A DNA stretch of 64,000 nt from Diaphorobacter sp. HDW4B (GCF_011305535.1 NZ_CP049905.1:3035001-3099000); one strand, 5' to 3'; shown: positions 16,871 to 25,634, counted from the stretch's first letter. Numbers and translations: made by a program. The notes: a model not told the origin generated them from the sequence alone.

Positions 16871-17434
16871 ATGTTCCTGACAGGCTGGCTCATCGTTCTT
16901 GCCGTGCTGGTGTTCTGGGCCGTGGGGGCGTACAACCGTCTGGTGCGATTGCGTTCGGCGGCCATCCAGGCCTTCGGTGCGCTGGATGCCGAGCTGCTTC
17001 GGCGCACCGCGCTGCTGGGCGAGTACGACGCAGCCGTCAGCGGTCCGCGCGTGCCTCGGGATGCGCAACTGCACGAGGCCTTGCGCGCATCGGGCACGCA
17101 GTACGCGGCATCGCTGGCGGTGATGCGCTCACGCCCGCTTGACGAGCATGCGGGCTCGGCGCTCGTGGCAGCAGGCAAGGTGCTGGACGCGGCATGGACG
17201 GCGCTGGTGGATGCATCGCAGGCTCAGCCCTCGCAAGAGGGCGACGATGCGGATGCGAGTGGCGCGACGGTGCTCAATTCACTCATTGAACGAAGTGCAC
17301 ATCAACGCACTCAAATCGATCTCGCTATCGCGCAATTCAATGCAGCGGTGGATCATTACAACAAGGCCGTGACTCAGTTTCCCGCCAACGTGCTGGCCTG
17401 GGTTTTCGGCTTCAAGCAGGCACTGATGCTTTGA
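16871..17434 (+). CDS. LemA-family membrane-anchored protein
   Basis: 187 aa. One N-terminal membrane helix (about residues 3-20) is followed by a helical domain starting YNRLVRLR and ending FNAAVDHYNKAVTQFP...GFKQA, the LemA-family pattern of paired helices with an N-terminal anchor. LemA proteins have no firmly established biochemical role in bacteria. The middle (about 125-135) is acidic and variable. The ATG at 16871 places the helix at the N-terminus. It lies between the rpoBC terminator and rsmB, in the same direction as rsmB and 45 bp before it. Confidence 0.75.
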   Translation: MFLTGWLIVLAVLVFWAVGAYNRLVRLRSAAIQAFGALDAELLRRTALLGEYDAAVSGPRVPRDAQLHEALRASGTQYAASLAVMRSRPLDEHAGSALVAAGKVLDAAWTALVDASQAQPSQEGDDADASGATVLNSLIERSAHQRTQIDLAIAQFNAAVDHYNKAVTQFPANVLAWVFGFKQALML

Positions 17435-17479
17435 TCGGTTTCGATCAGCACCTGGCTGCCTTGATTGGTTTTTCGGCTT

Positions 17480-18880
17480 ATGGCGACTCAGTCCAAGAAG
17501 ACAACATCCTCACAACCACGCGCGCAGAACGGCTCGCCGGAGCAGCAGGGCGTCGCCTTGTGGAAGCAGCTCGACGCGGCCGCCAAGTGCCTGCAATCCG
17601 TGCGCGAAGGCCAATCGGCCACGGCCGTGCTCGAACAGGTCGAGCGCAGTCTGCGCCCCGGCGTGCAGGCTTTGCTGTTCCAGTCCCTGCGCCAACTGGG
17701 CCGCGCGCAGGCGCTGCGCAAGGAGCTGGCTCCGCGCAATCCACCGCCGCGCGTGGACAACCTGCTGTGCACGGCGCTCGCATTGGCATGGCAGGAAGAA
17801 GCGGCTCCGTATCCTCCGTTCACGCTGGTGAGTCAGGCCGTCGAAGCGGCCAAGCGCAATTCGGCGATGCGTGGTCAGGCGGGCTTTGTGAACGCCTGCC
17901 TGCGCCGTTTTCTGCGCGAGCGCGATGCGCTGGTCGCCGCGACTGACAAGGACCCCGTCGCGCAGTGGAACCATCCGCTGTGGTGGATTCGCGCTGTGCA
18001 GAAGGACTATCCGGATCACTGGCAACAGATTCTCGCGGCCAACAACGCGCATGCTCCGATGACGCTGCGGATCAACGCGCTGCGCAGCACGGTCGACGAA
18101 TACCTGTCCCAGCTTGAGGCCAAAGGCCTTGCAGGCACGCGCGTGGGTGGCCACGGCATCGAACTTCAACAGGCGGCGCCGGTTTTGCAGTTGCCGGGCT
18201 TTGACGTGGGCGATGTCTCGGTGCAGGATGCGGCCGCGCAACTGGCCGCTCCGCTGATCACGGCGGGGCTGGATCAGAATCAGCCGCTGCAGGTTCTCGA
18301 CGCCTGCGCCGCACCGGGCGGCAAGACGGCTCACCTGCTTGAACTGGCTGGACCTCAGCAGAACTGGCAAGTGACGGCGCTGGAGATGGACGGCGAGCGT
18401 GCCCGCCGCATCGGCGAGACGCTGGAGCGTTTGCAGCTCAAGGCGCAGGTGCTCGTGACCGATGCCGGCCTGGTGGATGAATGGTGGCCCAAGGCCAATG
18501 GCAAGGCGCAGTTCGACGCCATCTTGCTCGACGCGCCTTGCAGCGCTGCGGGCATCGTGCGCCGCCATCCCGATGTGCGCTGGCTGCGCCGCGAGAGCGA
18601 TCTGCCGCAGCTCGCCAAGCTGCAGGAGCGACTGCTCGCTGCGCTCTGGCCGCTGCTCAAACCGGGCGGCAAGCTGCTTTACTGCACCTGCTCGATCTTC
18701 CATGTGGAAGGGCAGAGCCAAGTCAAAGCGTTTCTCTCGCGCAACACTGATGCCGCTTTACTCACCTCGCCAGGCCATTTAATGCCCGGTCATCCTGCGG
18801 GAGATGACAAGCTCCGCGAGAATGCGATAGGTGACCATGACGGCTTTTACTACGCACTTCTGCAAAAGCTGGCTGCGTGA
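17480..18880 (+). CDS. rsmB: 16S rRNA (cytosine-967-C5)-methyltransferase RsmB
   Basis: 466 aa. It transfers methyl from S-adenosylmethionine to C967 of 16S rRNA. An N-terminal NusB-like RNA-binding domain spans about 20-160. The SAM-binding Rossmann domain has DACAAPGGKT near 274, the motif DAPCSAAG near 350 and the catalytic-cysteine motif CTCSIF near 401. The ATG at 17480 gives the usual basic N-terminus (MATQSKKTT). Its 3' end overlaps the next gene by 44 bp. Confidence 0.95.
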   Translation: MATQSKKTTSSQPRAQNGSPEQQGVALWKQLDAAAKCLQSVREGQSATAVLEQVERSLRPGVQALLFQSLRQLGRAQALRKELAPRNPPPRVDNLLCTALALAWQEEAAPYPPFTLVSQAVEAAKRNSAMRGQAGFVNACLRRFLRERDALVAATDKDPVAQWNHPLWWIRAVQKDYPDHWQQILAANNAHAPMTLRINALRSTVDEYLSQLEAKGLAGTRVGGHGIELQQAAPVLQLPGFDVGDVSVQDAAAQLAAPLITAGLDQNQPLQVLDACAAPGGKTAHLLELAGPQQNWQVTALEMDGERARRIGETLERLQLKAQVLVTDAGLVDEWWPKANGKAQFDAILLDAPCSAAGIVRRHPDVRWLRRESDLPQLAKLQERLLAALWPLLKPGGKLLYCTCSIFHVEGQSQVKAFLSRNTDAALLTSPGHLMPGHPAGDDKLRENAIGDHDGFYYALLQKLAA

Positions 18881-19523
18881 GTTGAATGCACGCGGCAGGA
18901 TGATTGCGTGGTGGCTGCGCTTGGCGCTTCTGGTGGGTGCGCTGGCCGGCCTGTGGGCTCCGGTGACGGGTTTTGCCGATCAGGCGCAAAGCCGCAGCGA
19001 GATCGCCGACTTCAAACTCCATCAGACTGCCGACGGCCTGCTGCTGTCGACCAGCATGCGCTTCGAGCTGCCCGATCAGGTCGAGGACGCGCTCTACAAA
19101 GGCATCGCCATGTACTTCGTGGCCGAGTCGCAGATCGTGCGCGAGCGCTGGTACTGGTCCGACAAAGTGGTCGCGCAGGCCACGCGCCACATGCGCCTGA
19201 GCTACCAGCCGCTCACGCGCCGCTGGCGACTGAGCCAATCCTCTGCACCGTTTGCCGACAATGGCCTTGGCGTGTCGCTGGGACAGAACTTCGAAGAGCT
19301 GGGTGATGCGCTGGCCGTCATGCAGCGGATCTCGCGCTGGAACGTGGCGGGCAGCGATGTGCTCGATGACAACGGCACGCAGACGCTGCATTTTCAATTC
19401 CGCCTCGACATGTCGCAGCTTCCAAGGCCGCTGCAGCTCAGCACCGTGGGCCGCTCGGGATGGAGCCTTTCACTCTCTCGCAGCGTGCGCCTGAACAGCA
19501 CGACGGTGGAGACCACCAAGTGA
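18837..19523 (+). CDS. DUF4390 family exported protein
   Basis: 228 aa from ATG 18837; an internal ATG at 18900 would give a compact signal peptide (MIAWWLRLALLVGALAGLW, ending near GFA-DQ) and may be the true start. The rest is a beta-rich domain of the DUF4390 type, which is regularly encoded between rsmB and an NtrY-like kinase in Burkholderiales. Its role is unknown; a periplasmic sensor partner of the kinase is a reasonable inference. It overlaps rsmB by 44 bp and the kinase by 4 bp (GTGA), so the four genes form one operon. Confidence 0.8.
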   Translation: MTAFTTHFCKSWLRELNARGRMIAWWLRLALLVGALAGLWAPVTGFADQAQSRSEIADFKLHQTADGLLLSTSMRFELPDQVEDALYKGIAMYFVAESQIVRERWYWSDKVVAQATRHMRLSYQPLTRRWRLSQSSAPFADNGLGVSLGQNFEELGDALAVMQRISRWNVAGSDVLDDNGTQTLHFQFRLDMSQLPRPLQLSTVGRSGWSLSLSRSVRLNSTTVETTK

Positions 19524-21817
19524 CCGCGCCGCAGCAGCCCGCACAGATTTCGGAGGCTGCTCGCAAGCAGAAAAGCCGTGGCCGCACCATGCGCTGGGCT
19601 CTCGGAATCGGCGCGGCGCTGATGTGCGCGATCGGCCTGGTGCTGCTGTTCCTGCTCACCCAGGCCACCAACAACCGCGATCTCTACGAGCGCAATTTCG
19701 CTTGGCTGATGGGCGTGAACGTGCTGGTCGCGGTGCTGCTTCTGGCCGTGCTGGCCTGGGGCGCGCTGCGGCTTGCCATGCGTCTGAAGCGCGGGCGTTT
19801 CGGCAGCCGCCTGCTGATGAAGCTGGCAGGCATCTTCGGCGTGGTCGGCGTGATTCCCGGGCTGCTGATCTATGTGGTGTCCTACCAATTCGTTTCGCGC
19901 TCGATCGAGAGCTGGTTCGACGTGCGTGTCGAAGGCGCACTGTCCTCGGGCGTGAGCCTTGCGCGCGTGACGCTCGACACCATGGGCGCGGATATCGGCT
20001 CCAAGACCCGCGAATCCAGCACCCAGCTCGCGCAGGTGCCGGACGCCGCTGCCGGGCTGGTGCTCGATCGCATCAAGGACCAGTTGGGTGCTTCCGACAT
20101 CGTTCTCTGGAACGCGTCTGGCCAACCAGTCGCGAGTGCCGGGCAGTCGCGCTTCTCGCTCAATCCGGATCGCCCCACGCCGCAGCAGTTGCGCAATGCG
20201 CGGCAGGAGCGCATGACGTTCCAGATCGAGGGGCTGGACGACATCACCACCGCCAAGGCGGAAGACAACGCGCGCGTGAAGGCGCTGGTGTTGGTCAGCA
20301 CGCCGACGCTCGGCTTGCTGGTCGAGCCGCGCTTTCTGCAGGCCACGGTTTCGCTGCCACCCGCGCTCGTGGCCAACGCCATCGCGGTGCAGGAGGCCAA
20401 TCGCGAGTATCAGGAGCGGGCGCTCGCCCGTGGCGGCCTGCGGCGCATGTACATAGGCACGCTCACGCTCAGCCTGTTCCTCGCGGTGTTCGGCGCGGTG
20501 CTGCTGGCGGTGCTGCTCGGCAATCAACTGGTGCGACCGCTGCTGTTGCTGGCCGATGGCGTGCGCGAAGTGGCTGCGGGCAATCTGAGTCCGAAAGCGG
20601 TGATCCAGAGCAACGACGAACTCGGCGGCCTCACGCGCTCGTTTGCGACGATGACCCAGCAGCTTGCCGACGCACGTGCGGCGGTCGAGCGCAGCATGGG
20701 CGAGGTCGATGCCGCGCGCGCCAATCTGCAGACGATTCAGGACAACCTCACCGCTGGCGTGATCGTGCTGGATGCCATGGGCACGATTCTTTCGTCCAAC
20801 CCCGGCGCGACGCGCATTCTGCGTGCGCCGATGGCCGCGTTCGAAGGCAAGCCGCTGGCCGATGTGCCGGGGCTTGCCGAGTTCGCGACTGCGGTGCAGA
20901 ACCATTTCGACGAGTTCCATCGCGAGCGCACGCACCATGGGCTCGATCACTGGCAACATCCTTTCGAACTTGATGCGCCGCCCTCGGGCGTCGTCGGCAC
21001 GCAAGGCACCAGCCTGGTGGCGCGTGGTGCAGAGTTGCCCGGCGGCGCGCGCCTGCTGGTGTTCGATGACATCTCCGAAATCGTCTCCGCCCAGCGCGCA
21101 CAGGCCTGGGGCGAAGTGGCGCGGCGTCTGGCGCACGAGATCAAGAACCCGCTCACGCCGATTCAGTTGTCGGCCGAGCGCCTGGCGATGAAGCTCGACG
21201 GCAAGGTCCCGCCAGCCGAGCAGGCTGTGCTCAACAAGTCGGTCAAGACCATCGTCGAGCAGGTGGATGCGATGAAGCGGCTGGTCAACGAATTCCGCGA
21301 CTATGCGCGCCTGCCCGCCGCCGAACTGCACCAACTCGATCTCAATGCGCTGGTCAACGACGTGCTGCATCTCTATGGTTCCGAGAACGCCACCGTGACC
21401 GTGGATGCCGATCTGGACCCCCGCAACCCGCACATCAACGGGGATGCCCAGCAGTTGAGGCAGGTCATACATAATCTTTTACAAAATGCCCAGGACGCCA
21501 CGCAACAGGCGGCGGAGCAAAGCGCAGAGCCCGCCAAGCCGGTACGGATCAGCACCGTTTTGAGTGACACATCCAATCGTGTGCGCCTGACTGTGTCAGA
21601 CTCGGGGCCGGGCTTCCCGGCGCATATACTGCAACGGGCGTTTGAGCCTTACGTTACGACTAAGCCGCGCGGCACGGGATTGGGGCTCGCGGTGGTGAAA
21701 AAAATAGCAGATGAACACGGCGCGCGTGTCGATTTGGTCAATCGTGTGGAAAACGATGTGGTGAAAGGGGCACAAGTGTCGCTATCATTCCCTTCGGACA
21801 TCGCTTCAGCACTTTAA
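19520..21817 (+). CDS. NtrY-type sensor histidine kinase
   Basis: 765 aa. Three N-terminal membrane helices (about 26-46, 62-83, 100-121), a periplasmic section to about 300, a fourth helix, HAMP (about 330-385) and PAS (about 400-510). HisKA has RRLAHEIKNPLTPIQLSAER with the phospho-accepting His near 539. The ATPase domain has NLLQNAQDA, DSGPGF and GTGLGLAVVKK. NtrY kinases phosphorylate NtrX; in other bacteria they respond to nitrogen or redox state. The GTG at 19520 overlaps the previous stop as GTGA and is preferred; an ATG at 19460 would add 20 residues. The regulator follows after 40 bp. Confidence 0.9.
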   Translation: MTAPQQPAQISEAARKQKSRGRTMRWALGIGAALMCAIGLVLLFLLTQATNNRDLYERNFAWLMGVNVLVAVLLLAVLAWGALRLAMRLKRGRFGSRLLMKLAGIFGVVGVIPGLLIYVVSYQFVSRSIESWFDVRVEGALSSGVSLARVTLDTMGADIGSKTRESSTQLAQVPDAAAGLVLDRIKDQLGASDIVLWNASGQPVASAGQSRFSLNPDRPTPQQLRNARQERMTFQIEGLDDITTAKAEDNARVKALVLVSTPTLGLLVEPRFLQATVSLPPALVANAIAVQEANREYQERALARGGLRRMYIGTLTLSLFLAVFGAVLLAVLLGNQLVRPLLLLADGVREVAAGNLSPKAVIQSNDELGGLTRSFATMTQQLADARAAVERSMGEVDAARANLQTIQDNLTAGVIVLDAMGTILSSNPGATRILRAPMAAFEGKPLADVPGLAEFATAVQNHFDEFHRERTHHGLDHWQHPFELDAPPSGVVGTQGTSLVARGAELPGGARLLVFDDISEIVSAQRAQAWGEVARRLAHEIKNPLTPIQLSAERLAMKLDGKVPPAEQAVLNKSVKTIVEQVDAMKRLVNEFRDYARLPAAELHQLDLNALVNDVLHLYGSENATVTVDADLDPRNPHINGDAQQLRQVIHNLLQNAQDATQQAAEQSAEPAKPVRISTVLSDTSNRVRLTVSDSGPGFPAHILQRAFEPYVTTKPRGTGLGLAVVKKIADEHGARVDLVNRVENDVVKGAQVSLSFPSDIASAL

Positions 21818-21857
21818 CAACACGCGCATATCGTGCAACAAGGGTGTATCTAAACAC

Positions 21858-22586
21858 ATGGCAAACATTCTGGTGGTTGACGACGAGCTGGGAATCCGGG
21901 ACCTGTTGTCTGAAATCCTGAACGACGAGGGTCACAGCGTGGACCTCGCAGAAAACGCCACCCAGGCTCGCAACGCACGTCTGGACAATGTCTACGATCT
22001 GGTGCTGCTCGACATCTGGATGCCTGATACCGATGGCGTGTCTCTGCTCAAGGAATGGGCCACATCCGGCATGCTGAACATGCCCGTCATCATGATGAGC
22101 GGCCACGCCACCATCGACACGGCGGTGGAAGCCACGCGCATCGGCGCCTTCTCGTTCCTCGAAAAGCCCATCACCATGCAGAAGCTGCTCAAGGCAGTGG
22201 AGCAGGGTCTGGCGCGCAGCACGGGCAACGGCAGCAGCTCGCAGGCGCAGGCTTCGGGCGCACCCGGTCAGAACGGTGCTCCGGCCAAGGTCGCGAGCAA
22301 CGGTACAGGTGCTCCGGCGCTCAATGGCGTGGCAGGCGCATCGCCAACCGCTGTCGCCATGGTCGCCGAAGTGGACCAAGGCCCCATGTCGCATCAGGGC
22401 TTCGATCTCGACAGACCGCTGCGCGAAGCACGCGACGGATTCGAAAAAGCGTACTTTGAGTTTCATCTAGCCCGCGAAGGCGGCTCCATGACCCGCGTCG
22501 CGGAAAAAACAGGTCTCGAGCGCACCCATCTTTACCGAAAGCTGCGCCAACTCGGTGTAGACTTGGGCCGCAACAAACGAGGATGA
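21858..22586 (+). CDS. NtrX-type response regulator without an AAA+ domain
   Basis: 242 aa. An N-terminal receiver has the acidic pair D8-D9, phospho-acceptor D52 (LLDIWMPDTDG) and FLEKPI around residue 102. A Gly/Ala/Ser/Asn-rich linker covers about 120-175. A C-terminal Fis-type helix-turn-helix ends RVAEKTGLERTHLYRKLRQL. Classical NtrX has a sigma-54-interacting AAA+ module between receiver and HTH; here it is absent, so this protein should act as a plain DNA-binding regulator like the ActR/PrrA type. It is encoded with the NtrY-like kinase. Confidence 0.9.
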   Translation: MANILVVDDELGIRDLLSEILNDEGHSVDLAENATQARNARLDNVYDLVLLDIWMPDTDGVSLLKEWATSGMLNMPVIMMSGHATIDTAVEATRIGAFSFLEKPITMQKLLKAVEQGLARSTGNGSSSQAQASGAPGQNGAPAKVASNGTGAPALNGVAGASPTAVAMVAEVDQGPMSHQGFDLDRPLREARDGFEKAYFEFHLAREGGSMTRVAEKTGLERTHLYRKLRQLGVDLGRNKRG

Positions 22587-22620
22587 CGAAGAATTCAAAA
22601 AACAGAAATTTTTCGGCGAT

Positions 22621-22652
22621 TTGCAAAAAAAGCAAAAAAATCTGTATATAAT
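22621..22652 (+). promoter_or_regulatory. Probable promoter of tRNA-Phe
   Basis: A -10-like TATAAT lies at 22647-22652, 17 nt before the mature tRNA. TTGCAA at 22621-22626 could be the -35 box, but the spacer to that -10 is 20 nt; a shifted -10 (GTATAT) would give 17. The A-tract between them may bend the DNA. Confidence 0.5.
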
Positions 22653-22669
22653 TCAAGTCTTCCCCAAGT

Positions 22670-22745
22670 GGCCCGGTAGCTCAGTTGGTAGAGCAGCGGA
22701 TTGAAAATCCGCGTGTCCGTGGTTCGATTCCGCGCCAGGCCACCA
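22670..22745 (+). tRNA. tRNA-Phe (anticodon GAA), island attachment gene
   Basis: 76 nt with encoded CCA. The anticodon stem GCGGA/TCCGC encloses TTGAAAA, anticodon GAA. T-stem CGTGG/CCGCG has one wobble. The acceptor GGCCCGG faces CCAGGCC, which leaves a C5-A68 mismatch in an otherwise normal tRNA. The 3' half is the left attachment site of a genomic island: two further copies of its 3' end lie at 25635 and 33295. Confidence 0.95.
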
Positions 22746-22755
22746 CTTGATTCTC
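22701..22755 (+). repeat. Attachment repeat 1 (inside tRNA-Phe)
   Basis: A 55-bp stretch from the anticodon loop through the tRNA 3' end to ATTCTC. It is identical to 33295-33349, and from 22705 onward identical for 86 bp to 25635-25720. This is the left end of the island; a crossover here keeps the tRNA intact. Confidence 0.92.
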
Positions 22756-22757
22756 AG

Positions 22758-22787
22758 AAGCCCGTTCAAGAAATTGGACGGGCTTTT
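22758..22787 (+). terminator. tRNA-Phe terminator
   Basis: Stem GCCCGTTC (22760-22767) with GGACGGGC (22776-22783) and TTTT. The same terminator is repeated after attachment copies 2 and 3, so it travels with the att block. Confidence 0.88.
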
Positions 22788-22865
22788 GTCGTTCTGGCTT
22801 CCAGCAAAGTAGCTTGCCCGAACGTCAGGCGAACTCACTCAGCCACTGAGTCAGTTCTTGTCTCT

Positions 22866-23117
22866 CTACGACTTGCTCACGCCTTCAAGTGCCAGCAATA
22901 GTCGCGCACATTGATCGTCTTCACAGTACAGGTAGGCGAGGGGCACACCAAGTGTTTCTGCAATCAATCGTGCCGTCTTCACCGGGAGCTCATGCGTCCT
23001 CAACTCATATCGGCTGATCCGAGCACGGCTCGACGATTCTTCAATGCCGATCAGCACCTCCACTTTTTCCTGAGACCAGCCCAGCTCCTCACGTCGTGAT
23101 CTCAAATGGCGGTTCAA
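22866..23117 (-). pseudogene. XRE-family regulator, C-terminally truncated (copy A)
   Basis: 83 codons. An N-terminal XRE-type helix-turn-helix is readable (SRREELGWSQEKVEVLIGI, then ISRYELRTHELPVKTARLIA). The related copy at 25755-25955 continues for 14 residues after the shared GVSK (PQRDKKLTQWLSEFA), but here CCGCAG has become TCGTAG, giving a stop, and one base is missing just downstream. The DNA-binding half is intact, so the protein might still bind DNA. It lies directly after the tRNA terminator, on the opposite strand. Confidence 0.7.
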
Positions 23118-23568
23118 GATCTTGCCTTGCGTCAGGTTGGGGTTCGAGTCTTTTGGCTGATTGAAAAGGGATTGACTATCGCGGCTGTCTCGATACTAGC
23201 CAAGCAATTCTATGGGAGACACGCTTAGCAGGCGGCTGAAATACTGATTGATTTCTAGTTGAAAATTTGACCAAACAGGAGTGCCTTACCCCTTGCCTGT
23301 CTCGAAAGAATCGCTTGTAGGACGTTCTACTCGATTGGGGATTTTTCGTGGCAAGTGTCTGGGGGATTTTGGCAGTCCGTTAGGCAAGAAAATCAGGGCG
23401 AAGTCTTCGAACATCCTTTTGAATGGTCGCCCATAGGCATGGATATTTCCAATTCTGTGTCGCAGGTTGTTGAACAATTTTGAACAATCATGCGATTTCT
23501 GCTGGAGGAGGGTGAATTGTGACAGTTATATGTAGAATTTATTACTCCTCGAAATTGGTAGTTATTTC
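23118..23568. other. AT-rich intergenic stretch in unit 1
   Basis: About 450 bp with low GC compared with the chromosome. I find no convincing gene. It should contain the promoters of the xre remnant (leftward) and of the sorting-signal protein (rightward). There is no clear Shine-Dalgarno just before 23569. Confidence 0.5.
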
Positions 23569-25278
23569 ATGGAAAAAATTACACTTGATACATTCATGAT
23601 AAATCCACGGAGAGCGCATTTGCCGACGGGCGCCCTAGTCACAGGGCTTCTGGGACTTGTCCCCGGTAAAATGGCGTTTGCGCAGTCAGCTGCATCATGC
23701 TCCGTGAATTTGGTTTACACGGCAGAGCCAGTGGTCCCCCCAGCCGCTGTGCCGTCACTCTCGGGCTTTGGCTTGGCGTTGCTGCTTCTGGGGGTGCTTG
23801 CCTTAGCTTGGCGCCAACTGGCAATCACTGGCAGGGTGGCCTCGCTGATGATGGGCTGTGTGCTAGCCTTGAGCGCGATGACACCCACAGACCTGATGAG
23901 TCAGGTGTTGACCGCATTGTCGCTGGACAGCAGTTCTGGCGGCACGCTCAGCATCACTGGTACCAACGCCAATACCGTCAAAAATAATACCAACGTCTTG
24001 CTCAAAATTACGGCGCTGACTCCGGGCACCGGCACCAGTTTGTTGAGTCCTCCCACAGACTGTGTGGTGGGCACTCAACTGTCGCCTAATCAGAGCTGTA
24101 CTGTGCAACTTGCCTGTGCCAGCGCCGGTCCTGTGGTTCCTGTTGTTACGGCTGTGGATGATACGGCCAGCTGGCCTGCCGGTGCCGTTGGCGCCAACTC
24201 AGACGTAACGCCAAACGACTCTTATCCACCAGGAAGTTTGTTCACGTTGCAACCCGGCGGCACCTGCACCAACTCCAGCGTAAGCAACACCGGCACGGCG
24301 ACCTACGATGTGCCGGGAAGCGGCAATTGCACAGTGAATTATCAGGTTTGCGCACCGTCACCCAATGCCGCCGTGTGCAGCACAGCTGTGCTGACCGTCA
24401 TTCCTGTGGTTCCTGTTGTTACGGCTGTGGATGATACGGCCAGCTGGCCTGCCGGTGCCATTGGCGCCACCTCAGACGTAACGCCAAACGATACCTATCC
24501 ACCAGGAGGTTTATTCACGTTGCAACCCGGCGGCACCTGCACCAACTCCAGCGTAAGCAACACCGGCACGGCGACCTACGATGTGCCGGGAAGCGGCAAT
24601 TGCACAGTGAATTATCAGGTTTGCGCCCCGTCACCCAATGCCGCCGTGTGCAGCACAGCTGTGCTGACCATCATTCCTGTCGTTCCTGTGGTTCCCGTCG
24701 TTACTCCTGTGGATGATGAGGCCCTTCAGCTTGCGAATACTGTTGGCGCCACATCAGACATAACGCCAAACGACACCTATCCGCCAGGAAGTCTGTTCAC
24801 TTTGGAACCCGGCGGCACCTGCACCAACTCCAGCGTGAGCAGCACCGGTATGGCGACCTACGATGTGCCGGGGAGCGGCAATTGCACAGTGAATTATCAG
24901 GTTTGCGCCCCCTCACCCAATGCCGCCGTGTGCAGCACTGCGGTGCTGACCGTGAACACGAAGTGTCAGTATGACTTTGATTTATCTTGGTATTATTTCG
25001 GTACTGATGGAGCTACCCATGTGGTTGGGCTGCCTACAGATGCGTTGGTTTTGAACACGATCGAGCTCACTATCGATAATGGGACGCCGTTTGCCAGTGG
25101 ATTTACTTACGGGCCCGCATCTTTCACCCTCTTCGACGGAGTGACATCCTCCTCCACCGCTGCTGGCCTGTCCTGGGTGCCGGGATCGGCTGGATCGCCA
25201 CCGGCTCTGACGGATGAGAACACCCCTGTGCACGTTAGATATGAGGGAGTTTGCGGTGGTGGTGGGGGCAACAACTAA
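23569..25278 (+). CDS. Repeat-containing exported protein with internal exosortase (XrtH-type) sorting signal
   Basis: 569 aa. A signal peptide (about 1-38, cut near AFA-Q) is followed by a short mature part. Then comes a sorting-signal-like block at 62-83: PSLSGFGLA, a Leu-rich helix and W-R. Such tripartite signals normally end a protein and are cut by exosortase; here it is internal, as in the family called midcut-by-XrtH in Burkholderiales. A second helix spans 89-104. Residues 188-463 are three near-identical repeats of about 91 aa; the C-terminal 105 residues have Gly-rich end GGGGGNN. It would end up at the cell surface, function unknown. Start uncertain; ATG 23596 is an alternative. 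No exosortase gene is in the window. Confidence 0.75.
   Translation: MEKITLDTFMINPRRAHLPTGALVTGLLGLVPGKMAFAQSAASCSVNLVYTAEPVVPPAAVPSLSGFGLALLLLGVLALAWRQLAITGRVASLMMGCVLALSAMTPTDLMSQVLTALSLDSSSGGTLSITGTNANTVKNNTNVLLKITALTPGTGTSLLSPPTDCVVGTQLSPNQSCTVQLACASAGPVVPVVTAVDDTASWPAGAVGANSDVTPNDSYPPGSLFTLQPGGTCTNSSVSNTGTATYDVPGSGNCTVNYQVCAPSPNAAVCSTAVLTVIPVVPVVTAVDDTASWPAGAIGATSDVTPNDTYPPGGLFTLQPGGTCTNSSVSNTGTATYDVPGSGNCTVNYQVCAPSPNAAVCSTAVLTIIPVVPVVPVVTPVDDEALQLANTVGATSDITPNDTYPPGSLFTLEPGGTCTNSSVSSTGMATYDVPGSGNCTVNYQVCAPSPNAAVCSTAVLTVNTKCQYDFDLSWYYFGTDGATHVVGLPTDALVLNTIELTIDNGTPFASGFTYGPASFTLFDGVTSSSTAAGLSWVPGSAGSPPALTDENTPVHVRYEGVCGGGGGNN
24130..24959 (+). repeat. Three in-frame tandem repeats (273-282 bp units)
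   Basis: Units start at 24130, 24403 and 24685, each with CCTGTGGTTCC and ending after GTGCTGACC. Units 1 and 2 are almost identical at the DNA level; unit 3 is more diverged in its first third and unit 2 has a 9-bp extension (one more VVP). Each encodes an Ig-like surface repeat with four Cys (GGTCTN, GNCTVNYQVC, AAVCST). Not CRISPR: units are too long, coding and unspaced. Confidence 0.92.
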
Positions 25279-25634
25279 TTTGCCAAGGAAAGCCGCTGCG
25301 ACAGTGTGGGGGGAATTCACCTGTTACGGGTGTCAGTGGAGTCGTTCTGCGGCTGTTGGAACGCACCATACCTCCCTGGATTCGCCGAGGTCGCCGGAGC
25401 CCGCGCTTTGACTCCGGCGGCAGTCCCCCCCAGCATTTCTTGCCACGCTACGTTGCCGCTGGTGTTCTGCCCAATCGCGCTTGACCCTACTCGTGTAGGA
25501 CGGCGCGTAGTCCGACTTGCCCTTGGTCTTGCTTTCCCACTGGACGGGCACACATCTGTACGGCCGTAGAAAAGGCTCGCTGAGGAGCGCGATCTTCTCA
25601 TCGGTGGACAGTCTCGATGGCTCAGCAGATGTTG
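25279..25634. other. Right end of unit 1, no supported gene
   Basis: About 355 bp before attachment copy 2. The minus strand is open for about 70-120 codons in two frames, but neither gives a product I recognise, and the longest one reads through the tRNA-derived repeat. It might be the decayed end of a gene, possibly a lost integrase, but the sequence does not show this. Confidence 0.45.

Noticed and set aside
24130-24959. CRISPR-like repeat array
   Set aside because: Units are 273-282 bp, contiguous, in frame and translated; there are no short repeats with unique spacers and no cas genes.
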